NCBI GenBank assembly: GCA_027488845.1
Contig: JAIYBC010000016.1
Location: forward strand, 44,437 to 108,436
DNA length: 64,000 nt
Reading direction: 5' to 3'
Origin: Verrucomicrobiales bacterium
GTDB taxonomy: Bacteria > Verrucomicrobiota > Verrucomicrobiia > Limisphaerales > UBA9464
The first letter of the stretch is position 1, and every line of letters begins with the position of its first letter. A model generated the notes under the pieces. The model was not told where the DNA came from. It did no database searches and saw only the letters and a program-made list of their open reading frames with translations. Shown one piece after another: positions 42,966 through 51,730 of this stretch. The position numbers and the translations under genes are program-made.

Positions 42966-43463
42966 ATGGAATCCCACGAGGTGATGCGGGAGGTGTTGAA
43001 GTCCACCAGCGCCAAGCAGATCGCTTCCGACATGAACCTCTCGCTCTCGTTGATCTACAAGTGGGCGGAGAAGCCGGATCCGGAGGCCATGACGGCTTCC
43101 TACAATCCCCTGGACCGCATGGACCAGCTCACGCAGAGCACCCGGGACCTGCGTTTGATCCACTGGCTCTGCCAGAGGACCGGGGGCTTCTTCATCCGCA
43201 ATCCGAAGACCCATCATTCCCACCCGGACTACCTCATCCCCGCCACCAACGGAGTGGTGCAGGAGTTCGCGGATCTTCTGGCCGTCATCGCCAGCGCCGC
43301 GGCGGACAACCACATCGACGAAGGGGAAGCCCGGAAGATCCGGGCCCGCTGGGAGGAACTGAAGCGTTCCACCGAGACCTTCGTTTCGTGCTGCGAGGCC
43401 GGGAATTTCAAGAAGCTGGAGTCCGTGGCTTCCGCCGAAGCCGCTCGGCCGACCTTGGTCTGA
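42966..43463 (+). CDS. Phage CII-like regulatory protein
   Basis: 165 residues. TSAKQIASDMNLSLSLIYKWAEKP (about 14-37) is a helix-turn-helix; the rest (RLIHWLCQRTGGFFI, then a helical segment EFADLLAVIASAAADNHIDEGEARKIRARWEEL) matches the phage regulatory protein CII family (PF06892-type). No phage genes surround it. Predicted DNA-binding regulator, perhaps of the divergently transcribed symporter 30-93 bp away. Confidence 0.78.
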   Translation: MESHEVMREVLKSTSAKQIASDMNLSLSLIYKWAEKPDPEAMTASYNPLDRMDQLTQSTRDLRLIHWLCQRTGGFFIRNPKTHHSHPDYLIPATNGVVQEFADLLAVIASAAADNHIDEGEARKIRARWEELKRSTETFVSCCEAGNFKKLESVASAEAARPTLV

Positions 43464-43590
43464 TGGTGAGGGTCCGGAATTCGGTTCCCATCCGGCCGGA
43501 CGGCCCCGGGGTGGATCCCTGGGCAGTTTCCGGTGACGGCGGAGGACCAATCGCCTTGCGTTTCCATCCAAGGCGACGTCCCGCCCGGGA

Positions 43591-44700
43591 TCATGCGTCG
43601 AAGCGGATCACGCCCTTGGCCAATCGTCCGGCCAGCATGTCCTCGAAGGCGGTCCCCAATTCGTCCAGCCGATAGGTGCGGGAGACCAGTTCGTCGAGCA
43701 GCAGCCCGCCGGAGGCGTGAAGGGCGAAGATCCGTGGAAGATCCCGATCCGGGACGCAGCCGCCGTACAGCGGCGTCGAGTACCGCTTGTTCCACATGAA
43801 CAACGGCATGGGAACGGTGACCGCGTCGTTGATGCCGCTCACCTGGAATGCCTGGCCTCCGTCGCGGACGAGTCGGAGGGGAGCGAACGCCAGACGCGGA
43901 ATCGAGGTGGCCTCGAACGCGTGGTCGGCCCCGCCATCGAGGATCCGGTGCAGTGCGATGGCGGCCTTCTCCAGTTCCATGTCTTCGCGTTCGACCTGGA
44001 GGACGTCCGTTGCGCCGAAACGCCGTGCGCGTTCCAGCGCTTCCCGATGCAGGTCGAGCGCCACGATCCGCGCGGCTCCGGCGATCCGGGCGCCTTGGAT
44101 CACGTTCAGGCCCACGCCGCCGCAGCCGACCACGGCCACGGTGTCTCCGGGTTGGATCCGCGCGACGTTCACCGCCGAGCCGAATCCGGTCATGACCCCG
44201 CAGCCCACGATCGCGGCGGACTCGAAGGAGACCGGCGTCTCCAACCGCGTCACGGCCGCCTGACGCACCAGCGCCAGGCCGCAGAGTGTCCCGAGGTTGA
44301 AGGAGCGGTCCACGGGGTGTCCCCGCCATCGGGTGCCCTCGGCGTGGGCATGGGCGGCGGACGGCGTCATCACGTGGGCCGGTCGGCTGACTTCGCAGAG
44401 CACGGCCGAGCCGCGACGGCATTGCCGGCAACCGCCACAGGGAATCGCCCAGTTCAACACGACCCGGTCCCCGGGCTTCACCGAGGTGACCGACGGTCCG
44501 GTCTCGAGGACCACGCCGGCCCCTTCGTGTCCCATCACCAGCGGGCGTCTCCAACCGAGAGAGGCGTGGTCCGTATGGCAGAGGCCCGAGGCCCGGATCT
44601 CGACGAGGACCTCGTCTCCGACCGGGGAACCGACCTCGATCTCCTCGATGGAGAACGAGCCGGCTCCGGAGGCAATGGCGGCGCGGGTGGTGCGGTACAT
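43591..44700 (-). CDS. Zinc-dependent alcohol dehydrogenase
   Basis: 369 residues of the medium-chain class III-like family: catalytic zinc ligands in GLCHTDHASLG (Cys about 40) and MGHEGAGVV (His about 60), structural zinc cysteines CGGCRQCRRGSAVLC (about 90-104), and the NAD loop VAVVGCGGVGLNVIQGARIAGA (about 190-211). Oxidises an alcohol or aldehyde adduct with NAD. An upstream open stretch of 47 codons is Arg-rich and not part of the family; MYRTTRAAIASG at 44700 is the start. Confidence 0.9.
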   Translation of the reverse strand: MYRTTRAAIASGAGSFSIEEIEVGSPVGDEVLVEIRASGLCHTDHASLGWRRPLVMGHEGAGVVLETGPSVTSVKPGDRVVLNWAIPCGGCRQCRRGSAVLCEVSRPAHVMTPSAAHAHAEGTRWRGHPVDRSFNLGTLCGLALVRQAAVTRLETPVSFESAAIVGCGVMTGFGSAVNVARIQPGDTVAVVGCGGVGLNVIQGARIAGAARIVALDLHREALERARRFGATDVLQVEREDMELEKAAIALHRILDGGADHAFEATSIPRLAFAPLRLVRDGGQAFQVSGINDAVTVPMPLFMWNKRYSTPLYGGCVPDRDLPRIFALHASGGLLLDELVSRTYRLDELGTAFEDMLAGRLAKGVIRFDA

Positions 44701-44911
44701 GGTGGCCCGCGCTTTTTGCCGGATCCGCTCAACGGGAGCGAGGACGGACCTCACGCGAAACCGCAAAGCCGCCAACGGGGATCGGGATCCGGAGGCGAAG
44801 GGTCCGCGACGGGTTGGTGTCCGATACCGCTCCAGCAACACCTTCTGTTTCCCAAGGGGCGATTCGCGGCTTCGCGCCTTGGCCTGAGGGTCCTTTCTTC
44901 TTGGGACCGCT

Positions 44912-45670
44912 TCAGCGGGAGTGGGAGAGCAACCAGGGGAAGAATCCCGCGTCGGAATAGGTCTCGGTCCACGAATCGTGTCCGGCGTCGGGATAGACGG
45001 TCAGTGAAATGCCCTGGCAACCGGCCTTGCGGAAGGCCTCCACCATCCTTTGGCTCTCCTCCAGCGGGACCACGCCGTCCTTGCCTCCGTGGAAGACCTT
45101 CACCGGAAGCGTCTTCAGGGCCTCGCGTTGCGCGGGCTCCAGCAGCAGCAGCCGGATGCTCTCTCCGCCGCCGCAGATCGGCGCGGCCGCGGCGAACCGC
45201 CCGGGGTGACGGGAGATCAGGTCCCAGGTCCCGTAGCCGCCCATGCTGAGTCCGGTGACATACGTCCGTCGGGGATCCGCAGGCAGCGAGGCCTGCAGGA
45301 AGTCGAGCAGGGCCATCAGTTGGCGGGCGTCCCAGACCTCGCCGGGAGGACATTGCGGCGAGACGAGGATGAAGGGCAGGTCCCGGCCCGAGGCGGCCAG
45401 CTTCGGCGGTCCGTGGACGGCGACCTGGTCGAGGTTGGTGCCGCGTTCACCGGCGCCGTGGAGGAAGAGGACGAGGGGCCATTTTCCGTCGGGCGAGGGC
45501 GCCTTGCCCTTCGGCATGTAGAGAAGATAGCCGAGTTCGCTGGAAGTCCGGACTTCCTGCCTCAGGCGGTTCTGGGTCTGGGAACCGGAGACGGCGCGGA
45601 TGCCAGGGGTACCGCTTCGACATCCGGCGGCCAGGAGGCCGACGAGGGCCAGGAGGAGCAACGGTTTCAT
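44912..45670 (-). CDS. Lipoprotein alpha/beta-hydrolase (esterase)
   Basis: 252 residues. LLLLALVGLLAAGC (Cys about 17) is a lipobox; the protein would be lipidated in the envelope. Hydrolase signatures: WPLVLFLHGAGERGTN (oxyanion hole, about 63-78), YVTGLSMGGYGTWDL (nucleophile Ser in GLSMGG, about 137-151), KVFHGGKDGVVPLEES (Asp) and DAGHDSWTETY (His). This is the PHB-depolymerase/feruloyl-esterase-like type found next to polysaccharide utilisation genes; substrate unknown. Confidence 0.88.
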   Translation of the reverse strand: MKPLLLLALVGLLAAGCRSGTPGIRAVSGSQTQNRLRQEVRTSSELGYLLYMPKGKAPSPDGKWPLVLFLHGAGERGTNLDQVAVHGPPKLAASGRDLPFILVSPQCPPGEVWDARQLMALLDFLQASLPADPRRTYVTGLSMGGYGTWDLISRHPGRFAAAAPICGGGESIRLLLLEPAQREALKTLPVKVFHGGKDGVVPLEESQRMVEAFRKAGCQGISLTVYPDAGHDSWTETYSDAGFFPWLLSHSR

Positions 45671-45775
45671 GGAAGGCGCAGCGTGTTCCGGAAGCCGGAG
45701 CATCTCAACCGCGAAGCCGGGATCGGTTCCCGATGACCGGCGGTCTCAAGCCGAAGACCCCGCCGCCCCGGGGGA

Positions 45776-46888
45776 TCAGGGTTTCGTCGATTCGGCCGGG
45801 GCCAGTTCCATGACCGTCGGCAGCACGCCGCGGGTGCCGGCGATGCGGCTCAGGTCGTGCGATGGCGAGGCGAACATGAGGCGGTTGGTGTAGCCCTTGA
45901 GTTCGCTGACGACGATCGAGGCGCCGTTGGTCAGGTGCACCATGTGGAAGCGCTCGGCGGAGAAGTCGATGGCGAACAGCTTGTCGGACTTCGGCGAGAG
46001 CGCCGCGACATGCAGGGACTGGCGCAGCACCATGGTCTGGTTGCTCGCGACGAGGCCGTCCTTGAGGCCGTACCAGATGTTCTTGTCGCCACCGAGCGCG
46101 AGGACCCTGTCGCCCGAGGCGGGGACCACGAGATGGCTGGGGTTCATCTTGGGGATCGGGTTGGCGAAGCGGCGTTTGCCGTCGGCGACCTCCCAGGCCA
46201 TCAGCGTCTCCTTCTCGATGCGGCTCGACCAGATCTCGCGGACGAGTTCCCAGACGATGTTCCTCGAGTATCCGACCAGCACCGAGGAGTCGGGCGTGAA
46301 GGCCATGGCGCCGATCCCGGAGTTGGTCACCGACCACAGCGGCTTGCCGTTGGCGAGGTCCCAGACGGTCAGCGTGGCGGCTTCGGAGGTCTTGCTGATG
46401 CCGATGGGCTTGATGACGGCGCCGACGGCGGCCAGGCGGGTTCCGTCCGGCGAGAGCGCACAGAGCATCTGCGAACCCATCGAGGAGGAGGCGAGCACCG
46501 GTTCCTCCAGCTTGAGGGTATGCAGCAGCGTCCGCTTCTCGGGATCCCAGACCTTGATGGTCGCGGTGCCGCCGCTGGCGGTGGCCAGCACCTTGCCGCC
46601 GTGGGAGAACTGCATCCAGTTCACCGTCGCGCCGTGGTCTCCGAGGATGGCGGTCTGGCGCAGGGTCTTCGCGTCCCAGAGGACGATCTGCCCGGCGACG
46701 ACCGGGACGTTCGTGGCGCCGCCGGGGCGACGGCTGCTGGTGCCGCCGGCGATCCAACGTCCGTCGTCGGAGAAGGCGTAGGAGAAGAAGATGGCCTGAT
46801 TGGTCGAGGACTCCAGCGGTCGGAACTCGGCTCCCAGCCCGGCCTGGGCGGAAAGCAGGAGTCCGAGGAGGACGAACAGTCGGTGCAT
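45776..46888 (-). CDS. Secreted WD-repeat-like beta-propeller protein
   Basis: 370 residues from the ATG at 46888 (MHRLFVLL); another ATG lies 12 nt upstream but falls inside the -10 box TATGGT, so the downstream one is preferred. Signal peptide FVLLGLLLSAQAGLGAE. Propeller blades are visible as repeats: GQIVLWDAKTLRQTAIL, ATIKVWDPEKRTLLHTL, ATLTVWDLANGKPLWSV, TLMAWEVADGKRRF, each ending in a WD-like pair. Probably a periplasmic scaffold; no enzymatic residues seen. Confidence 0.78.
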   Translation of the reverse strand: MHRLFVLLGLLLSAQAGLGAEFRPLESSTNQAIFFSYAFSDDGRWIAGGTSSRRPGGATNVPVVAGQIVLWDAKTLRQTAILGDHGATVNWMQFSHGGKVLATASGGTATIKVWDPEKRTLLHTLKLEEPVLASSSMGSQMLCALSPDGTRLAAVGAVIKPIGISKTSEAATLTVWDLANGKPLWSVTNSGIGAMAFTPDSSVLVGYSRNIVWELVREIWSSRIEKETLMAWEVADGKRRFANPIPKMNPSHLVVPASGDRVLALGGDKNIWYGLKDGLVASNQTMVLRQSLHVAALSPKSDKLFAIDFSAERFHMVHLTNGASIVVSELKGYTNRLMFASPSHDLSRIAGTRGVLPTVMELAPAESTKP

Positions 46889-46895
46889 GACCGTG

Positions 46896-46925
46896 ACCAT
46901 AGGAAGGACCGGGTTGCGCCACCAA
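46896..46925 (-). promoter_or_regulatory. Promoter of the WD-repeat-like gene
   Basis: Minus-strand TTGGTG (46925-46920), 18-nt spacer, TATGGT (46901-46896), 7 nt to the ATG at 46888. The -35 box is identical to that of cobA-hemD. Confidence 0.55.
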
Positions 46926-46965
46926 TGAGATTCATGGCGTGTCCGGGCAGGGGGCGAGGCTGCCG

Positions 46966-46981
46966 TACGTAGCCCTACGTA
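46966..46981. promoter_or_regulatory. Palindrome TACGTA-GCCC-TACGTA upstream of the delta-60 gene
   Basis: Perfect 6-bp inverted repeats 4 nt apart, 36 nt before the ATG at 47017. Half-site ACGTA is the same as in the palindrome before the exporter genes (51685-51697). Looks like a dimeric regulator site. Confidence 0.4.
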
Positions 46982-47016
46982 TCGACTCGTCGGGCCGCGC
47001 CTGATGAGGTGGCCCC

Positions 47017-50000
47017 ATGATCAAGCGATCGAAACCGGAGGGTTCCCCGGCCCGCCGCGGCGTCCAACTGCTGGGAACCCTTGTCTTCCTCCTGATTGGA
47101 GAGGTGCTCCGCGGACAGGTGGCCCAGGGTTCCTTGGACCCGGGCTACCGATTCCGGTCCAGCACCGCGTTTGTTCCACGGGCCATGTCGTTGGAACCCG
47201 ACGGCCGGTTGGTGGTCATGCCGGGCGGCATCGGAGGAGGGAACGGTGTCCACATCCTTTCGGCCAACACCGGGGCCCGCGAGACCCAGCTTTTCTCCCC
47301 GACCTTGAGCACCTTCGGCGATCGCTTCACCCTGTTGCGCCAGGCCAGCGGACGGCTGATCGCCCGCGTCTTCCTGCAGTCGGGCGGCAAGACGCTCAAT
47401 GGGTTCGGGGCGTTCGGCCTCGATGGCAATGCCGACGCCTCCTTCTACTTCCCGTCGATGCCTGCCGGTTCGACGCGGAGCTTCGCCGGTGCCACCGACA
47501 TCGCGCTCGGGGCCGGGGACCGGGTGCATGTCGTGGGATCGGGACTCCCCTTCGCCGGCGCCAACAATGCGGTCTGGATCACCCTCGACCGCGATGGGAA
47601 CGAATTGACCGGGCGGGTGGGAACCGCCGGCGAACAGGTCCTGCGGGTGCTGGAACAGGCCGACGGAAAGGTGCTTCTCGGAGGAAGCGTCACGACCCCG
47701 AATGGTGTCCGTGTCCTGGTCCGCCGCAATTCCGACAGTGAACTCGACGGCACCTTCGACGCGGTGCTTCCGGGACCGGTGTCCGTCCTGAGGCAGATGG
47801 CCGATGGACGGCTGCTGGTCTCGGGAGTGAACACGACCCGCCAGCGGCCGTACGTCTGGGTGCTCGGCACCAACGGCACCCGCGATCCGGGTTACGACCT
47901 CGATTCGATCGTCGAGGGCATCTCGGCCAACACGGCTTCCGTGGTGGATGTCGTCGCCCAGGCGGATGGGAAGATCGTCCTCGGAGGCAGCTTCACCGCG
48001 GGCGGAGTGGATCTCGCGGTGGCCCGGCTGCTGCCCAGTGGCGAGCTCGACTGGGAGTTCAATTCCGAGCTGACCTCGACGTCGCCGGTCACGGCGATGC
48101 TGATGAAGGACAACTTCCTCTACGTCGGGGTCAATCGGAACGTCCGCCGCATGTTCCTTGGGGATCCGATCGCCGGCGGTCCGCCGGAGATCACCGTCCC
48201 GCCGGCCGGCGGACGCTTTCCGGCGGGGGCCCAGGTGCTGTTGCAGGTGACCGCGACCGGGACGCCGCCGCTGACCTACCAATGGCGTCGCAACGGGACG
48301 CCGATACCCTTGGAGACGGCCAATCGCTACCTGTTCCAATTGACCCAGCTGAACGCGGGCGACTTCGACGTGGTGGTGGGGAACGGTTCCGGCAGCGTCA
48401 CCAGCGCGGTGGCCCGGATCAACTTGGACGTCCCTCCGCCGGTGGTGACGTTGGTGTCGAACACGGTACAGACCCTCGGATTCATCGGCAGTTTCGGTCC
48501 ATGGGTGACCGGCGAGGTGCCGCCGACCTTCTACCAATGGTACAAGGACGGACAGGCCGTCCCGGGCCAGACGAACATGAGCTATTCCTTCAACCCGGTG
48601 GTGGCCGGCGACGCCGGCACCTACCGGTTCGTGCTGCAGGACACCTTCGGCAACAGCGTCACCAGCAATCCCTGCGTGGTGACCATCGAGATGCCGCCGC
48701 CGCCGCGGGTGATGGTCCAGCCGGTCTCCGTCGTCGCCTTGGCCGGATCCACCATCACGCTGGACGCCCGGTTCGAGAGCCTGCCGCAGCAGCTTCCGCC
48801 CGTGGTCCAATGGCGCCACGCCGGGACCAACATCGTGGGCGGTACGGTGAGCCTCCTGAACGGGCTCTATTTCGCCCGGTTGACCCTGGAGTCCGTGCAA
48901 CCGGACGCCGAGGGCCTATACGACTGCTCGGCCACGAGCCTTGGCGGGACGAGTCCTTTCACCCGGGAGGTGCGGGTGACGGTCAAGACGGAGACCTCGC
49001 CGGACACGGTGGACACGGGCTTCGACGCAGGCACCGCCAACCGTATCGCCTTCAACAACCCCGCCGCGGATGGGGCGGTGGAGGGCATCGCGATCCAGCC
49101 CGACGACAAGGTCGTGGTGGTCGGAACCTTCAAGCAGTGGAACGGGCAGGCCCGGACGAACATCGTCCGCCTGAACGTCAACGGCTCGCTGGACACGAGC
49201 TTCGCCGGACATGTGTTCACCCCGACCATCAACGGGGAGATCTCGGTCCCGGGCGTCGCGGTGGCGCCGGACGGGAAGATCTACGTGACCGGCCAATGGG
49301 GCACGGTGGACGGCCGCACGGACCCGATGATCCGCCTGAACCCGGACGGCACGCTCGACACGACGTTCTCCGTGGGCGACGCGGCTCCGGGCTTCCTTCT
49401 GCTGACGCTTCCCGATGGGACACTGCTGAACAACGGCGGGGCGCTCGTCGCCAACCGGCTCCGGACTCCCCTGCGGTATCCGGCGGGCGGGGCCTTGGAC
49501 ACGGCCTTCGGTGGCCCCTTCACGGCGGCCCGCTTCAGCGGCGTCAACGCAAGCGCCTGGTTCGCCAATCCGGACGGATCCCTGGTCCTCGGCGGCGCCT
49601 TCGGGTCGACCGACGCCGGCTCCTTCGCCCACTTCAACCTGGCCAAGCTCAACGCGGACGGGACGTTGGCCACCGGCTTCCATTCACCACTGAACCAAAC
49701 GGAGTTCGTCAACGGCCTGGCCCGTCTGCCGGACGGCAAGTTCGTGGCGGTGGGCGAATTCCAGTCGCCGACCCGGAACCTGCGGCGTTTCAACGCGGAT
49801 GGATCGGTGGACATCGCCTTCGACTGCCCGCTGACCGACGCCTCGAACGCGGCCCTCTTGGCGGAGTCCGACGGAACGGTCCTGACGACTGCCGGCAACG
49901 GGAGACGTTTGCACCGCCTGTTGGCGAACGGGGCCTCGGACGATTCCTACCTGGTGTCGGCCAACGACTCCATCCGACGCGTGGCGGTGGACTCGAGGGG

Positions 50001-50340
50001 GAGGGTGGTGGTCGCGGGATACTTCACCGAGGTCACCGGGGCCTTCGACGACGCGGCGCACCGGGTGGTTCGCAAGAGCATCGCACGGATCTACGGCCGC
50101 AACCGCCCGGGCACGATTCCGCCGGTGCGTTTGGGAGCGGTGACGTTCACTCCGGGCGGGCCGCTGGGCTTCACGCTGCCGACGGTGCCGGGAGTCACCT
50201 ACATCCTGGAAACCAAGGCCACCTTGGGTGACACGGCCTGGACGGTGAGCCAAACCATCACCGGCGACGGCTCCACCAAGACGTTGCAGGCCGCGATCGC
50301 GGGCGTCCAAGGCTACTACCGCGTGCGCATCGTGCAGTGA
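47017..50340 (+). CDS. Giant delta-60 repeat / Ig-like surface protein
   Basis: 1107 residues. Signal-like segment VQLLGTLVFLLIGEVLRGQV (about 17-36). Delta-60 repeats recur at both ends: ADGKVLLGGSVTTPNG, ADGKIVLGGSFTAGG, DDKVVVVGTFKQWNG, PDGKIYVTGQWGTVDG, PDGKFVAVGEFQ, DGTVLTTAGNGRR and RGRVVVAGYFTEVTG, each about 50-70 residues and ending in LD..F. The middle (about 390-660) holds three Ig-like domains with paired tryptophan/tyrosine signatures (YQWRRNGTPI, YQWYKDGQAV, VQWRHAGTNI). The last 50 residues carry the YILET..W..YYRVRIVQ module. Surface or secreted; adhesive or binding role inferred. Contains no PEP-CTERM signal, so anchorage is by another route. Confidence 0.86.
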   Translation: MIKRSKPEGSPARRGVQLLGTLVFLLIGEVLRGQVAQGSLDPGYRFRSSTAFVPRAMSLEPDGRLVVMPGGIGGGNGVHILSANTGARETQLFSPTLSTFGDRFTLLRQASGRLIARVFLQSGGKTLNGFGAFGLDGNADASFYFPSMPAGSTRSFAGATDIALGAGDRVHVVGSGLPFAGANNAVWITLDRDGNELTGRVGTAGEQVLRVLEQADGKVLLGGSVTTPNGVRVLVRRNSDSELDGTFDAVLPGPVSVLRQMADGRLLVSGVNTTRQRPYVWVLGTNGTRDPGYDLDSIVEGISANTASVVDVVAQADGKIVLGGSFTAGGVDLAVARLLPSGELDWEFNSELTSTSPVTAMLMKDNFLYVGVNRNVRRMFLGDPIAGGPPEITVPPAGGRFPAGAQVLLQVTATGTPPLTYQWRRNGTPIPLETANRYLFQLTQLNAGDFDVVVGNGSGSVTSAVARINLDVPPPVVTLVSNTVQTLGFIGSFGPWVTGEVPPTFYQWYKDGQAVPGQTNMSYSFNPVVAGDAGTYRFVLQDTFGNSVTSNPCVVTIEMPPPPRVMVQPVSVVALAGSTITLDARFESLPQQLPPVVQWRHAGTNIVGGTVSLLNGLYFARLTLESVQPDAEGLYDCSATSLGGTSPFTREVRVTVKTETSPDTVDTGFDAGTANRIAFNNPAADGAVEGIAIQPDDKVVVVGTFKQWNGQARTNIVRLNVNGSLDTSFAGHVFTPTINGEISVPGVAVAPDGKIYVTGQWGTVDGRTDPMIRLNPDGTLDTTFSVGDAAPGFLLLTLPDGTLLNNGGALVANRLRTPLRYPAGGALDTAFGGPFTAARFSGVNASAWFANPDGSLVLGGAFGSTDAGSFAHFNLAKLNADGTLATGFHSPLNQTEFVNGLARLPDGKFVAVGEFQSPTRNLRRFNADGSVDIAFDCPLTDASNAALLAESDGTVLTTAGNGRRLHRLLANGASDDSYLVSANDSIRRVAVDSRGRVVVAGYFTEVTGAFDDAAHRVVRKSIARIYGRNRPGTIPPVRLGAVTFTPGGPLGFTLPTVPGVTYILETKATLGDTAWTVSQTITGDGSTKTLQAAIAGVQGYYRVRIVQ

Positions 50341-50363
50341 GGTGGCGCCGGACGCCGGGCGCC

Positions 50364-51623
50364 TCAAACCGCGGCGCGTCTCATGGCGGCCTCCCGTTCG
50401 ACGAGGGTCGGATGGGAGTAGTGGAAGGCGCTGTAGAGCGGGTGAGGGGTGAGGTTGGCGAGGTTCTTCTCGTGCAGCTTCCGGAGGGCGCCGACCAGGC
50501 TCTCGACCTCCCCCATCGTCTTCACGGCGTAGGCGTCGGCCTCGTACTCGTGCTTGCGGGACCAGAAGTTGCCGAGGGGCGTGAACCAGAAGGTGACCGT
50601 CCCGCCGAGGATCCCGAACAGAAGTAGGACCGGGGCGAGTCCGGAGTCGGGCCGGAACCCGAACGCCTGGGGGAACTCGGGCTGGCGGGCCAACCATCCG
50701 ATGACGCCGAAGGCGCCGAAAAGGCTGAGCGCCATCCACGCGAGCATCCGCGGGATGTGTCCGCGCTTGTAGTGGCCGATCTCGTGCGCGAGCACCGCCT
50801 CCAGCTCCGGCTCGGTGAGCTGCTGGATCAGGGTGTCGTAGAGCACGATCTTCCGGAAGCGGCCGAATCCGGTGAAGTACGCGTTGGAATGGCCGGATCG
50901 ACGGCTGCCGTCCACCACCTGGATCGTGCGGGCGCTGAAGCCGGTCCGTTCACCGAGCTTGAGCAGGCGGTCGCGCAGGGTGCCGTCGGGCAGCGGGGTG
51001 AACTTGTTGAACAGGGGCAGGATGAGGATCGGAGCGACGACGATCATCAGGAGCTGGAATCCGATGATCAGGCCCCAGGCCCAGATCCACCACGCGGGAC
51101 CGAGCTTTCGGGTGATGGACAGCAGCAGCGCCACCAAGGGAACCGCGATCACCGCGCTGATCAGGAGGCCCTTGAGCCGGTCGACGATCCAGGTCCTGAG
51201 GGTGCTGCGGTTGAAGCCGAAGCGTTCCTCGAGACGGAATTGCGACCACCAGTCGAGCGGCAGGTCGGGAAGGGAGAGGGCGGTTCCCACCAGGTAGAGC
51301 CAGCCCGCCTCGGCCCAGACCCCGCTGCCGGCGAATCCGGTCCAGGCCCCCAGGCTCGCAGGGAGGATCCCGACGAGCAGCACCAGCAGAAGCACCCCGG
51401 TCGACCAGGCATCCTCGACCTGCCCGAAGACGGATTTCGCGAGCGTGTAGGCGACGGAACGCCGGTAGGTCTCGGGATCCATGATGCCGGCGACGGCGTC
51501 CGGGGCCTTGTCCGCATGGAGACGGACCTGACGCCGGTTCAGGGCGGAAAGCACCGCGGAGCCCGCGAACCGGATCAGGATCAGGGCGACCGACGAAAAA
51601 AGGATGAATCGTGGGGAGGGCAT
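50364..51623 (-). CDS. M48-family (Ste24-type) membrane metalloprotease
   Basis: 419 residues with about 7 membrane helices. LAHEIGHYKRGH (about 284-295) is the HEXXH zinc site, and the third ligand lies in EYEADAYAVKTMG (about 363-375, Glu). YFTGFGRFRKIVLYDTLI and WWSQFRLEERFGFN are CAAX-protease (Ste24) signatures. Likely an inner-membrane endopeptidase acting on membrane proteins or lipoproteins. Divergent from the exporter operon across 107 bp that contains the ACGTA palindrome, which could regulate both. Confidence 0.9.
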   Translation of the reverse strand: MPSPRFILFSSVALILIRFAGSAVLSALNRRQVRLHADKAPDAVAGIMDPETYRRSVAYTLAKSVFGQVEDAWSTGVLLLVLLVGILPASLGAWTGFAGSGVWAEAGWLYLVGTALSLPDLPLDWWSQFRLEERFGFNRSTLRTWIVDRLKGLLISAVIAVPLVALLLSITRKLGPAWWIWAWGLIIGFQLLMIVVAPILILPLFNKFTPLPDGTLRDRLLKLGERTGFSARTIQVVDGSRRSGHSNAYFTGFGRFRKIVLYDTLIQQLTEPELEAVLAHEIGHYKRGHIPRMLAWMALSLFGAFGVIGWLARQPEFPQAFGFRPDSGLAPVLLLFGILGGTVTFWFTPLGNFWSRKHEYEADAYAVKTMGEVESLVGALRKLHEKNLANLTPHPLYSAFHYSHPTLVEREAAMRRAAV

Positions 51624-51684
51624 GTCCGTCGCCCTTCAGCCAACCAGTTGTTGTCGTTCCCCTCAATGCGGGATCGATACGCGG

Positions 51685-51697
51685 ACGTATTGTACGT
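51685..51697. promoter_or_regulatory. Palindrome ACGTA-TTG-TACGT in the exporter promoter
   Basis: Inverted repeat overlapping the -35 element at 51690-51695, a position suited to a repressor. Shares its half-site with the palindrome at 46966-46981. Confidence 0.45.
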
Positions 51698-51719
51698 GTC
51701 CGTACTATTGTGCTACTTT
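51690..51719 (+). promoter_or_regulatory. Promoter of the MacA/MacB-type operon
   Basis: TTGTAC (51690-51695), 18-nt spacer, TACTTT (51714-51719), 11 nt to the ATG at 51731. Confidence 0.55.
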
Positions 51720-51730
51720 AAGAGACTGTG

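Noticed and set aside
42873..43463. Prophage remnant around the CII-like gene
   Set aside because: No integrase, structural or lysis genes and no attachment repeats; neighbours are metabolic genes.
43551..43576. 8-bp hairpin between the CII-like and alcohol dehydrogenase genes
   Set aside because: No T-run on either strand; role not supported.
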